NCBI RefSeq assembly: GCF_024362695.1
Contig: NC_065423.1
Coordinates: 4,705,001 to 4,769,000 of the forward strand
Direction: 5' to 3'
Origin: Pectinophora gossypiella
Taxonomy: Eukaryota; Arthropoda; Insecta; Lepidoptera; Gelechiidae
Length of the DNA stretch: 64,000 nt
Below, piece by piece: positions 35,400 to 48,000 of the stretch. Positions within the stretch are counted from its first letter, which is position 1. Each line of letters begins with the position of its first letter. Below the pieces are notes generated by a model, which saw nothing but the letters and a program-made list of their open reading frames with translations, was not told the DNA's origin and made no database searches. The position numbers and the translations under genes are program-made.

Positions 35400-38300
35400 T
35401 TATAAGAAGTAGTCAGCCTGAGGCTTCTTAGAGGGCACTCCCCGGGACTCCTGCGGCGCCGCTTCGAATATCGTGAACTCACGCTGCAGGTTCTCGTTTA
35501 GTTCTAATATCGCAGCCACGTTGCCGCATCTGAGGAACAACATTTTATTTTTTAAATCCCACAGTTCCCATAGTATGCTCTATTGGGCACTAGGAGTAGC
35601 CACACAGTGGCGGCCCTAGGGCGGTGTGAGCGGTGCGATCGCACCGGGCGCTGTTTTAGGGGAACGCTAAAATCAACCAAGATGGGACCACACTGGCTGG
35701 CAGCCCCGGATCTTCAAGGGAGTAACATAACATAAACTGCCTATATACGTCCCACTGCTGGGCACAGGCCTCCCCTCAGTCAACCGGAGGGGTATGGAGC
35801 ATACTCCATCACGCTGCTCCACTGCGGGTTAGTGGAGGTGTTTTTACGGCTAATAGCCGGGGCCAACGGCTTAACGGTCCCTCCGAAGCACGGAATCATC
35901 TTACTTTTCTGGACAATCAGGTGAATCAAGTCAAGGGAGTAAAAAACTATATTTTGAGGGGTGCCACTGTGAGGTCTCGTACTATGTAAATATTTTGCTC
36001 GGGCCGCCACTGTAACATTATGGACCTGTCAACTAGAGATATCTAGAGATGTCAACTAGAGATATAAGGTTACACCACACTTCAACCATTTCGTGGATTT
36101 CGCCGCGTGCAATCGCATTATCTCGCTCTAGCAAATGACTTTTCTAAGTGACAGAAAAAGATAGAAGCATAGGAAAGTCCGATATGGTGAGGTCAGATAT
36201 AGTTCAACCCTAAGATTGACTTAAGGTATTTCGATCTCTATAAATATTCATTATCATATCTATCTCAGGACTTATGTGGGTGCAGTTAGTTGTCTGATGA
36301 ACTATGGCTCTACCAGTAGTAATAAAAAAAGCAAATAAAATGTCTCACCGGTAACAGTAGTTGGGAGCGGACCAGACAGTGAGCACAGTCTCGTTGAAAT
36401 GCCACTTGTACCCCTCCATGACGAGCTGGTGCGCGCGGCAGATCATGTCGATGTCGTTGGACACGTTGAACTGAGCCACCACGTCCGAGCCGAACAGGTA
36501 ACCCGCCCCGCGCGGCGACACACCCCAGCCTTGGGTGTCTGTGGAATGTTTTGGTCAATATATGGACAGAGAAGAGAAATAGCAAACATTTACTAAAGCT
36601 GTACATTTGAGCCGGGTATGCTCCGAGGCGGGCTATTTGATTAATTTTAAATGTAATTAATATCTAGTTTTTAAGCAATGACATGTGTTTTTTGTAACAC
36701 TTATTTATTTATTTAGTTCTGTATTTAATTAATATTATTATTATTTAATAAATATTTAATTTTTACTATTGCTTCTATGCTGTTCTGGGAGCATATAAAA
36801 AACATAGAACACGTTCAGCTGCTTCTCTTCCCGGGCATGTCGTAAAAACCGACAGAGGGATTGTGTCCTCTAACATGATGGACTAATGTTATGGGCGATA
36901 GGCTGATCCCTTATCACCATAAAGTTCATCATATCCATCTTTGGACTTCGTATCAACAGTGGCTGCAAGTTGTCTTTGATTACTTGTGGCTCTGCCCACC
37001 CCATTAGGGATTACGGGCGTGAGTTTATGTATGTATGTATGTTAATTTTTACTAAAGGATCATTTCTGGTCTGACTTCATGGACTTTCTGGTGAGTTGTG
37101 GTACTGCTTACATCCTATTCTAATACGCGTAGGATATGGGTGAGTTTGTTTGAATAAACAAAAACAGAATGTCATGACCACAATCTCACATGATGCATGT
37201 AAAACACCTGAGACACTCTAACTACCTAAAAGCTATACTTTTTGCCGCATATGGCATTAACTACTTGGCCGAACAAATGGGGATTGCTGAGGGCTCTCAC
37301 CGGAGGTAGAAGACAATGTTAAGAACTGAATTATAAAGAGTTGAGTATGATAATGAATTAATTTGCAAGGCTCAAAACTATCGACTCACCTTCAGGGTCG
37401 CTCCACAGCAGATCGCACATGGGCCCGTCGTGGGGCACCTCTTGCTTGCGGTCGATGGTACGGATCTGGTCCAGCGTCTGTATCGAGGGGCTCAGCCCAC
37501 CGTGAACGCAAAATATCCGCCCGTCTATGATCGCCGACAGCGACAGGTAGTCGAATATCTCTGTGCAGTATCTGTGTATTTAACGGTTTTGATTTTAATA
37601 CCTCCTACATTGTTACAATATCCATATGAGACGATTTTTTTGGATTTTGCATGATCAAGAGACCTAGGTACATAACCGTCACCACCTGTATTCTTGGCAT
37701 GCTGCATGCGTAACGCGTCAGACGCGTTATAAAAATGAGCCTTTATAATTTATTTATTTATCGCGTAGCCAATAGCGTCATTTAATTTCCATTTAACGCG
37801 TAATCACGTTGGTCTAACAATAACCTTGCTGAGATATTTAGTTCATCTTGCGATGGATGTACCTCTGACTACCCCAATTGAGATAGTCGTTAGCTTATGT
37901 CATGTTAATTTATAGCGTCGCGCGCGAATAGCGCGTCAACATGTTACGGCTACTTGTTTCCTGGGAAAATCCAGTTTAGAAAGGCACAGCAGGTGTAGAG
38001 TAGGCAGAGGAAGTTTGCAAGAGTGATGTTATGGATATAAAGTTTCGGTTTGAGATATAGGAATATTTTTTATTGGTTTCGGATGTGGGTGTTACAAAAA
38101 TTGTTACGGAGCTCCGTAACATCCCTGCTTTGTAAGACCACTTCAACTTGGTACATACCTCCAAACAGTAATAGACCCATATTTCCGTAAACATTCATCA
38201 TAGAACCCGTAGACTTGTGTGATCTGTCTGGACTCGTGATTGCCTCGGATTAGTGTGATGCGGTCAGGGTAACGGACCTACAATGTGTTTATAATTAAAC

Positions 38301-39746
38301 TAATGAAGTTTATTGAAATAAAACAAAAAAAAGACACTGGTTTGTGTTCCGTAACTCCTCGACTTGACCGAAGGAAAGCTATGTACTCTATGTTTAGCTG
38401 CTAATTTTCCTGCATTGATACACAAATATAATGTAATATAGTATTATCTTACACTAAAGGTGCCACAATCATGAAACTATTACGTTTTTTTGTGACTAGT
38501 TAGAATTTCAATAATTTCTATGACTAATACACTTTTCTGGTAGAAGAAAAAAGCAACATTTATTCAGCTTCATATTGCCTCCAGTAGTGAGTGTTGCAGT
38601 TGAAGAATATTTTACCATAATACAATACACAATAAATGCTCCATATACACTGGAAATCTTTAGCATCTTCCTACAGATTTCCATGCATATTCTATTAGAC
38701 TCAACAGATCTGAATAATTTTCTCGGTTTTTGTTTTAAATTTACATGGCAATTGATCTTACAGCTTCGCTCTAACTTACCTTCAATGCAAGTAACAATAA
38801 GAATGTCTCCACAGAATAGAATCCTCTGTCAACAAAGTCTCCCATGAATAAATAATTGGTCTCTGGAACATCACCACCCACTTTGAATAATTCTTTCAGA
38901 TCGTAAAACTGTCCATGTATATCTCCACACACCTGAAAATGTATATTTACTTTGTAATAACGATTCTATTCTATTCTAAAGATTGACTAAAATACCTAAT
39001 CCTCATTGTTTTTAAGATAAAGGTATAATCTGGCTTAGACTTGAAAAAGCATTATACCTATTCCTTTTCTAGTTAAAAGATACATAATACTATTTGCTCA
39101 GCTGAGAGTTCATGCTGCATTCCAGTTATCTGGCTAATATTCAGCAACCATTTTCCTTGTTAATTAATGTTTGTCAGTTTGGTAATATCACTTTTTTTAT
39201 ATTCCTTAAAACATTCCTAAAAATAACTTCTTCCAAATTCATAATATTGATTACAGAGCAAAATTAAGACAGTTGTTCATATTCAATAATGAATACCTAG
39301 ATATCGCATTTTGATGACAACAATGTTTCAACCTACTTCTTTTGTTTCTATGTAGCTGATCTGGTCAAGGCCTTTACTGAAATGAAGACTAACTGACTAA
39401 CCTAGTTTTTTATGTATTTACTTTACAAGAAAAAGACTGGCTTGATACCTAGCTCAGAAGGGGACTAAGAAAACCAGGTTATGTCTCAGCATTACAATCA
39501 TCATGACAATTTTGTATCAAAAGGTACCATTATTTATAAAAGACTCAATTAAAGGGTTGAATAGGCACATAAATGTAAAGATAATGTATTGAATACCGTA
39601 ACAGGAGAGTCCACTCGCTGGACATTGCTTTCCTCAACGAGTATCTCACGGGCCTTCGCGCAGAGGGCCTTAACCTCTGCCTCCATTATAATTTCACATC
39701 TCTTCAATTGCTCGATCTGGCGGTCCAAATCACTCGTGTCAGACAT
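35400..39746 (-). CDS. PP4c: Serine/threonine protein phosphatase 4 catalytic subunit
   Basis: Exons are 39746-39597, 38932-38780, 38277-38159, 37571-37390, 36538-36349 and 35529-35400, totalling 308 codons. The 307-aa length is that of metazoan PP4c. PPP-family metal and phosphate motifs are all present: GDIHG, GDFVDRG, RGNHE, a HGGLSPS block and the YCYRCGN segment. The C-terminus is DYFL, whose terminal Leu is carboxymethylated in PP2A-like enzymes. PP4c dephosphorylates targets in DNA-damage response and centrosome maturation (family knowledge). Introns carry repeats, including a nested element pair at 35605-36012. It is head to head with flotillin-2. Confidence 0.97.
35605..36012. mobile_element. 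TIR element, hAT-like ends, carrying a nested insertion
   Basis: The ends are perfect inverted CAGTGGCGGCCC (35605 onward and the mirror ending at 36012). Interior text matches 46290-46449 and 240-345. An 8-bp duplication is not clear, so the hAT label is tentative. A second element is inserted at 35726-35930. Confidence 0.55.
35726..35930 (-). mobile_element. Retroposon nested in the TIR element
   Basis: Flanked by the 12-bp duplication TCAAGGGAGTAA at 35714-35725 and 35931-35942. The left edge carries a CATAACATAA repeat, i.e. a TTATG-type tail read on the minus strand. It contains the ATACGTCCCACTGCTGGGC and GCATACTCCATCACGCTGCT blocks found at other sites here. Confidence 0.7.
36775..37035. 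repeat. Dispersed repeat, copy 1
   Basis: It contains ATAAAAAACATAGAACA, TCTAACATGATGGACTAATG, CTTCGTATCAACA and AGTTGTCTTTGA in order. An inverted copy with the same blocks is at 49845-50125. Confidence 0.6.
37709..37950. repeat. Element with GCGT-rich inverted ends
   Basis: The left end has a near-perfect hairpin (TAACGCGTC with GACGCGTTA around one base). The right end (about 37914-37950) is an imperfect inverted match built on GACGCGYTAT. Repeated GCGTA/GCGTC words lie between. It sits in a PP4c intron and its class is unknown. Confidence 0.35.
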
Positions 39747-40506
39747 CTTCAGCAACTAAATCAACCACGTTAGGACGCTATATCTGCAATATACAAAAAA
39801 TGGGGTAACTAACAATGTGTATGACCCACCATCACCCTTCAGAAAACCTTCCGTTTTATGTAAATAACGAAGAGTAATTAATCACTTGCAAGTTTAAAAT
39901 ATTGAGAAACAATTTAATGGTTTTACTTACAAATATTTATACAAGTATGAAGTAGTTTTTGGCTTAAACGAATCGTTTTTCGAAATTTTACAAACAATCA
40001 CAATCCACCATGATACATACACACCATAGACTATTATACCAACTTTTTTTATATCCACAGATAAACATATAATTCCATAGAGAAAGTAAAATCCAAAGTA
40101 AAATACAGTTCTTCCTTTTCACTCAAATGACTATTTCCAAACGGAGAAAAAGAGAAAGAATTTTAACTTTTTTCTTAAAATGGGGATAGATAACACGGTG
40201 GTTTTGTGACTTGCGCGCGCATTTATTTAGCTTGTCTATGAAAATATTTTGACATTATTGTTTCCTCTGCTTCTTCGCGCACAAAAATAAAATTGTGACG
40301 GTTGTTGGGAAATCGGAAAAACTTACAGAAGGTTTTCTTTTCCTTGTTCTTTTTTCCTTCAAGAGAGCCGGTACAGTGACGACTTTTTTTATAATAGCCA
40401 TTCATACGGCACCGGGTGCGTTGTTTGTTGTGGTATCGATTTATCGATAGTTTTGGAAAAACAAGTGTTTGTGTGAAGTATTTGAGTGCATTTTAAAGAA
40501 GGAGTC
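39747..40506. promoter_or_regulatory. Divergent promoter region PP4c / flotillin-2
   Basis: 760 bp between start codons, including a TATCGATA motif close to the flotillin-2 side. A shared regulatory region is inferred from spacing. Confidence 0.5.
40442..40449. promoter_or_regulatory. DRE-like TATCGATA motif
   Basis: A perfect 8-bp palindrome, 57 bp upstream of the flotillin-2 ATG, with a second TATCGAT immediately before it. TATCGATA is the Drosophila DREF binding core found in housekeeping promoters (established there, inferred here). Confidence 0.5.
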
Positions 40507-40555
40507 ATGGGTAACATCCACACCGTGGGTCCGAATGAGGCGCTGATCGTATCAG
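40507..40555 (+). CDS. Flo2: Flotillin-2, first coding exon only
   Basis: The exon encodes MGNIHTVGPNEALIVS plus one base, then a GTATGA donor. This is the invariant flotillin-2 N-terminus; Gly2 is the myristoylation site, and the Cys-rich palmitoylated segment should start the next exon. I found no continuation on the plus strand through position 64000, so intron 1 would exceed 23 kb and contain the GMC genes on the opposite strand. Flotillin-2 is a membrane-microdomain scaffold at the plasma membrane. Confidence 0.88.
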
Positions 40556-42042
40556 GTATGAGATAAATTCGAAAACAGTACCAGGAAAATCATTTATAAA
40601 ATCGGACATAACCTCATCTGTATAGTAATACTTATATCATGTTAATGATATAATTTCAATAGATTCATTGTTAATTAATTGCTTATTCGAAACAGTCCGA
40701 AGTTATGAATATTGATTTTGGTTGGACAGTATTAGCTAATTGTGATTGCTTCATTGGAAGTAATGTTTACATTTTTTGATTTGCTTGTTTGTTTACTATA
40801 TCTTATAAGTATTTGACTCCTTCTTGGCATTCGTTACCTATTTACAACGCGTTTTATTAGGCGTCTGCGGAGTCCACGCCCAGTTTTCAAGTATGTCTGG
40901 ACAGCAAGGTCATTTCTAATAAGCGTACATCATGACCTTGTAGGGATACTGATTGTAGGAATACTGTAGAGAAGAAACACTATTAAAAAATTGTTATTAT
41001 ATTAATTCATTTTTAATTAATGTTCTTATGGTTCGTTATAATTATTGGAAGAAACAACAAATTTACTTAATTATGTACATAAAGGTGCTTAAATAAAGAA
41101 GTATTTTTTGTCATTATTTAAATTAAGTTAACATTATTTTGGTTCTTGTTAAAAAAAAATTACCCAACTGTACAACAGCAAGAGTAGGGTTATGTCTTCA
41201 TGATCATCTATAATAACTAATAACAAGTACTCTCAGTCAGTTTGTAGTGTAATCTTGCACTTATTTATTTATTTTATTTTATTTGGGGAGCTTACAGCTA
41301 AATTTACAAAGTTACATACTAACTACTTATAAGCTTATCTTATACAAGTACACACCAATTGCAAAATTAAATTGAGCAAATATTTCTACCTGATAGGGAT
41401 TATCTTGTTTACTCATGTTTTCATTGATCTGTGAATTCCTGGTATCTGATTTGTACATAAATTGTCACTTATCTAGATTGTGACCAAACATACTACAATT
41501 TATGACTCATGATTGACACATTTATGCCCGAGGTTAGGGAAGTCCCTTATCATAAACAGTGAAGAGTACCCAGTGGTAAATTGATACAAACACAAAATTA
41601 AAATTTACAAACAAAGACATATCTAACAAATTAAAAAAAATATGAATGAAATAATCCAATTGGTTTGTACTATACTTAGGTATTATGTTAGGTATAGGTA
41701 CTTAAAATACTTATACTGCATACTATAGTAGATTCAGTGGAGATCTATTGTTAGAGTGGCAGTGGCATATTTCCATTCAAATAGTAAAGCGTCGAGATGT
41801 AACAGAGAGATACACATAGCTCTATGTAATGCATTTAGGCGGTCGGGGCTACGCTATCATTCACAGATTAGAGACATGTTTCTGGCTAAATATGGCTCAT
41901 CACATGTGCTCATGTAATAGTTTGGTATTCCGGTTTTTTCGTTTTCCGTTTTTTCGGCGGATCTGGAGACAGTTTCATCATATATTGTAGTACTAGACAA
42001 TTGTACTAAAGTCAAAAAGTAAAAATAATAAATAATTAAAGT
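40556..42042. other. Flotillin-2 intron 1, before the GMC cluster
   Basis: AT-rich, no exon or repeat recognised. It includes the 3' flank of GMC-1, for which no AATAAA on the minus strand was seen close to the stop. Confidence 0.4.
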
Positions 42043-45000
42043 CTAAATCATCCCCCAAGTTCTCCTAATCATATCAGCAGCTTTTTCTCCAATCATGATG
42101 GCGGGTGCGTTTGTATGCGCCACTATAGTCCTTGGTATCACACTACTGTCCACTACCCGTAAGTTATTCACTCCGTACACGCGTAGTTCTGGATCCACTA
42201 CAGCACCTGGATCCGTATGTGGGCCCATCTTGCAAGTAGCTATCTGATGATGAAGTGTCGACGTAACCGTTCTCACAGCACATTCCCAGTAGCCATAACT
42301 CCCGAACTCGTATTGTCTACAGTTCGGAAACTTCTTCGTATGTAAAGTGGCTCCGTACTTCTGGAATGAAGGCGTATCTACTAATTTAATTATATATCTG
42401 ATAGCCGCGATCATAGTAGCTACATCTTTTGGATGCGTCAGGTAGTTGCCGTACATTTTTGGATGTTCAAACGGATTCTTCGATTTCAGTTTTAAATAGC
42501 CCTTTGATTTAGGATGCAGTAACATAAACAATATGTTAAAACTTTCTACGCCCTCTATTGGCTTGTACACGTCGTTGTACAACCAGCCTGCTAAATGGAT
42601 TCCTTTGGCAACGATGCTACCCTCGTCGGATGCTAAAGAGGCGCAAGCGCCTAATAGTTCTATATCCGGTAAATCGCCTAGCTCCTCCGATTCATTCGTC
42701 TTAATGTAACCGATGGTTTCCACTCCGGCTATTGAAGACATTGGACCATCACCATAATGATCATACTGTATAACATTCTGTATACTAGCTTCTCTTTTCT
42801 CAACAATAGTTAGTCTGCTTGTATTGACCGTGAATGCTAAAGCAGGGAACGATATATGATCGTACAGAGTTTTGCCTACACTCAAGTCTTGTATGACTGG
42901 GATTCCTAATGATTCTAGATGTTGTTTTGGACCTATGCCAGATAGCATTAGTAAATGTGGAGATTCGATTGGACCAGCGGATAGTAATACTTCTTTTTTT
43001 GCTCCGACTTGATAGACTTGCCCGTTTCTATGGAATTCCACACCGTAAGCTCTCTTAGTTACAGGATCTATTAATACTTTAGTTGCTCGGGTACTGTGTA
43101 GTATGTGTAGATTCTTCCTTTTCTTATGTGGATGAAGAAAAGCATTGGCAGTACTGCAGCGCCTCCCGCGGGCCATGGTAGCCTGGATGTAGCTGAACCC
43201 GAAATAGTCCGGGCTGTTGTAGTCCACTCTTCTGTGGCCTAGTAGTTTGCCAGCGTCTAAGAATGCTTTCGACAGTTTGGACCTGTGAACAGACAAAACG
43301 ATACATAAAAAACGATACAAAAGAATTGAATATGGATTATCACGAAACAATGGATTTGTGGTACGCCTAGTGTTGCAGCATAAGTATGCAAATATTTCTG
43401 TAACTCTCCCGACTTAAATAGATATTTCTCACGTGACGTGATAATGTCCCAGTCATGACTAGAGGGGTAAAATTGGCCACATCCATGCAATTTATCTAAA
43501 AAAACAATAATGACATTTGACATTTGTTTGCATTGCGCACTTACTTTTATGTGTGAAAATTACTAATATCAATATTGCTTTTTAAAATGAATCGTTTCGA
43601 TGTGGCCTTTTTAACCCGCCAGGTCTCAAAAGTGTAAATTAATGCGTAAATATATAAACGTTTCTTTATTATAGTAATATTTATTTATTACTCTTCTTCT
43701 GTCGTGTCGGTTGTGAAGTGAATTACCAACCTCATCAACCCCTTAGAAATTTATTACTATTAAGTAACGTATTTAATTTTATATAACCCGAAATTCGTAC
43801 CGGAAGGGTATATCTTCAACTGCTAGTTCCCCGTCTCGCCCGTGCCATGGCGAGTCTTTCAACCCTTTCAGATATGCTCTTTCTGACTTCATGTAATACG
43901 GTAGCACTTCTTGGTATGACCTGAAAATGAGACAAAAACTTATTAAATAATAAGTATTAGATACTATCCCCTTCGCGCTTCGGTTGATCGAGGGGAAGCC
44001 TGTACGTTTTATGTTTATATACTATATATATGAGTTATATTTTATGGGTTTCTAAAAATAGAAATGTTTCACACTAAACAATTCTCACTAATGCATTTTA
44101 CTGTAAAATAATTTTAATATGTTTTCTAATTTCAGGTACGTCAATAGATACAATTATTATCTGTAAGTTTCTAATTTGTATTTATCTTAATAGACCGTCA
44201 ATAGTTCACAAATTATGTGATAAACATTTTTTAATTACACTTCTATCAAACTTCTTGTTAAAGTGTATTTATAGATCAAAATGTTATTTAGATTTACTAA
44301 ACTAAATTTAAATCTTGGGCATACTCCCGTCCAAGACATGAAATTCGTCTGACTTTAATTTTATCCAATGCTGCACTTGAAATAGTTGTTCGACGTTCAA
44401 GTACTTCACATTTTTATATACATTTACGTCTACTTAGACAGCCGAGTTTTTATGTAGGTACATCCATCCCTCATTCATATCCAAATCTGTCATAGAATAA
44501 GGAATAATACTGCCGTATAGAACGGCAACTGTCCGCTCTCACCAACGGCTGAGCTAGGTTTAAATCACCCCCCAAAACAAATTCAGTGGTTTAGAGCACG
44601 AACCCATGCAACCCTACCCCGTCCATGTAACCCTATTTTTATAAAATTAATTTGTCAATATTCCACACCAATGATTGTCGAATTTGCTTTCGAATTAATG
44701 TTTGGATCATAAACGTTTAACACGTGCTCAGCGGTGAAGGAAAACATTGTGAGGAAACCTATATTCCCGAGAAATGCATTTTCGGAGGTGTGACCTAACC
44801 TGTATTGGGCTGGTTTTTCCTTCGCGGGTTGGAAGGTCAGACAGGCAGTCGCTTCTGTAAAACCGGACCTGTCAAATCTTCAAGTTAGGTAAGCGGACCC
44901 TGTGAAAAACGGGATAATGCTAGGGATGATGATTTGTCGATATTCCGCGTACATTCTCCACTTGGCGTGTCCCTACATGTAGTCCTTAGTCCGCAGGTTC

Positions 45001-48000
45001 CTCACCACCCATAGTTCCCGTTCGCAGCGATTCCGTCCCAATCCGCCGGCAAGCCCCTAGTGTAGATCATGTAGTTGATCACGCTGCTGCCGCCGACCGC
45101 CTTCCCTCGAGGCCAGAAGCACCTCCCGCCCTCCATTCCTGAATTGAATTTATATTAAATTTGTTTAGGAATCTGATAGTTGGTTACTTCTCAAGAGACA
45201 TAATAATTTACTGTCTTATCGTCTTTATCTGTAATATGATGTCATAACTTAAACATTAACTCTTAAACTGTATCCAAATAAGATAAGAAATGTATAAAAT
45301 CGTGTCATAATGATCGGAACTGCTTGTGTGTGAGTCCCACTATCCTTATGAAAATAAACCACAATTTGTTAGCATAATATGCTTGTCAAATTAGAAGCAA
45401 AGTTTTTGGCTGTTAATGTTTGAATTTCCCCACCTACGTGCTAATTGCAATTGTAAACATTGGCATGTAGGTATAATAGTAACAAGCGGTGCTGTGTATT
45501 TTTGTTTTTTACACCTTACTGTTTCGTTTACTTGTGTTTATTAGTTTAGATATCAGGCGAATTGAATCGAGACATCTAACGCTACTGTTGCTGTGTTGAT
45601 TTTTAGTCTTCGTTTTTGTAATAAGGCGACAAAAGATACAATTTAAAACATTTGCTTAATTTAAGTTGGCCGAATAAAGGAGTAGCCGTTGTCCAATCTG
45701 AAGAAGTCAATACATTCGTTTAGTTACTCTTATTCAATGAAAGCAAGTTATTAACAGATGAAGAGCCCGCAAGACTGAACGGCAATTTTTATTATCTGCG
45801 ATGATCCTATCTTTGCGTATGATGAGATTTTTCAAGGTAGACTTTTTAATGTTTAAATGAATTATTATTTTATCCAAAAACCTATTCCGTGTTCGTAGGC
45901 AGTGCTATGTTCTAATTTATTTAAATTATCCACAAATGTATGTGAAAACGTGTTTGAATGACCTTCGTAATCAATTATATCTACGTTAAAATAGCAGATG
46001 GCAATATTTGACGATATTTATATTCATCACTTTATCCGTATATCAGATCTATAAGACCCAATGACTAAAGAACAGGTTCTGACGTAAATGTTACTTAATG
46101 AAGCTTATCAATGACTTTCATTGAAACATCGCGGTTCTAGGGTGGTATTAATAGAATAATCTCAGCTTCGAGACTGCCCTCAAGATCATGTCAATGTGAC
46201 AGTTCTCATATAAAAACAGAAACTTGAGCATGATCTTGAGGGCAGTCTCAGCTGAGATTAGTCTATTAATACCAACCTTATACACAGTATAGGCCACCGA
46301 GCTCCGAAATCGGGGGGGAGGCAAAATCAACAAGATTGGTCAGCGTCCCCGTGTCTAGAGAGGAGCAACTGGGTTTTGTATTTTGAGGGACTGAGGGGTG
46401 CCACTTTGAGACCTCGCACCACCTAAATACTTTGCTAGGGCCGCCACTGCGTATACATCAAAGGCAACAGAATAAACGTTGTAGGTACCTAAAGTGCATA
46501 TTGGTTCTCATGGTAACATTTTGAATAGTCATGTAATTGTTAGTAATAATATAATGGTTGGTTGGTTGGATATTTTCCGCGAAGGGTACTTAAGTAAGGG
46601 TTTCGATTATTCAGGAATTACACATTAGCTACTTCGTAAATAATGTTCTTTGTATTCGATGATTATTATTACGTATGGCAGCCAAAAATAAAATATCCTG
46701 CGTGGATCATATATCCAGCTGAAGCTCCCCTAACCAAGTGTCGATGATTAAAGGTCATTTGGATTTGATTACAGAAGAAAGAAACATCGGTAATAGTAAA
46801 TTAGGACACACTTAACGTACGTTACGGTGCGTACGGTCACGAGCATTAATATGTATACACTTTGGTACCATGTCACATTAGCTTTTTTGACAAATTGAAC
46901 TGTAAGTCTCACTAAATGTCAAATATGTTAGTGCGACAGAGTTCTAAAGTGGGTACATTATATTGCTCATGACTGTACGACACGGCACAGTACATTTAAG
47001 TTTCGTCTTCACAGTGAGGGACTTTCCAGGTTACGTTCCCCAAAATAATATAGATGGCGCTGTACAGAGTTACCTTTGTTTAACCTTCTAATTTCACGGA
47101 TAACGGACATATGCATCTTTTATCTTTGTTTTTGGATACAAATGATGACCCTTGTTATTACACCCAGGCACAACACATCTTCCATCCATCATTATTCTGA
47201 TCAAAATAAAGAGAAGCAATTTAACATAATTCTACACACAATCTGATCCAAATATCAAGCAACAATTATTTTTATATAATATGCTTCTGCCATTAAATTA
47301 TATTTTTTAAATAATTATGTACCCGAGTAATGAGAAAATAGGTATTTATCACGTTAACTCTGAACAGCGCCATCTATGTTATTTTTGGGGGACGTAGCCT
47401 GGAAAGTTCCTCATTAGAATATAGTCGTGAGCTTATATGGGTCGGTCTTCTTTTTTATCGACAATGATCTGTCCTTCGATCTGACAAGTTACAATATGTT
47501 TTAGAATTTTATTTAATGTTTCCATTGTCCAAAAATATAGCTATCTTATTATACTCAAGATACTTGCAAAATACTAATCGGTTCCTCAATTAGTGATTAA
47601 CGTAGCTTGATTGTTTTCACAAAATTCTGTGACAGAGTGGTAAATTGAAATGCTGTGTCCAATGAAAAGGGCCACTCTGTCACAATATCTTTTTGAGTGC
47701 GCCTGCAAAAAAAAGTATGTTACCATGATAAAGAGAACCACTAAATAGTCCTCTACAGACACATCTTTATATGATGTTTTAAAATATTTATTGCCGTTAT
47801 AATTTTAAAGACGTTAAATCTGATAAATTGAGAAAATGTCTTTTTATTGTCGATAAAAAAGAAAAACGACCCATATATGTTAAGAAACTTACCAATACAT
47901 ACTCCATCCTGAGGTTCCATCAAATATTGCCAAACGTATTCAGTTTGCTGAAAGAACGGGGCTAACACCGGTACGTTGGTAAATAGGGACTCTGGTTTCC

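Noticed and set aside
41000..42042. Second flotillin-2 exon close to exon 1
   Set aside because: No plus-strand sequence here encodes the expected Cys-rich continuation.
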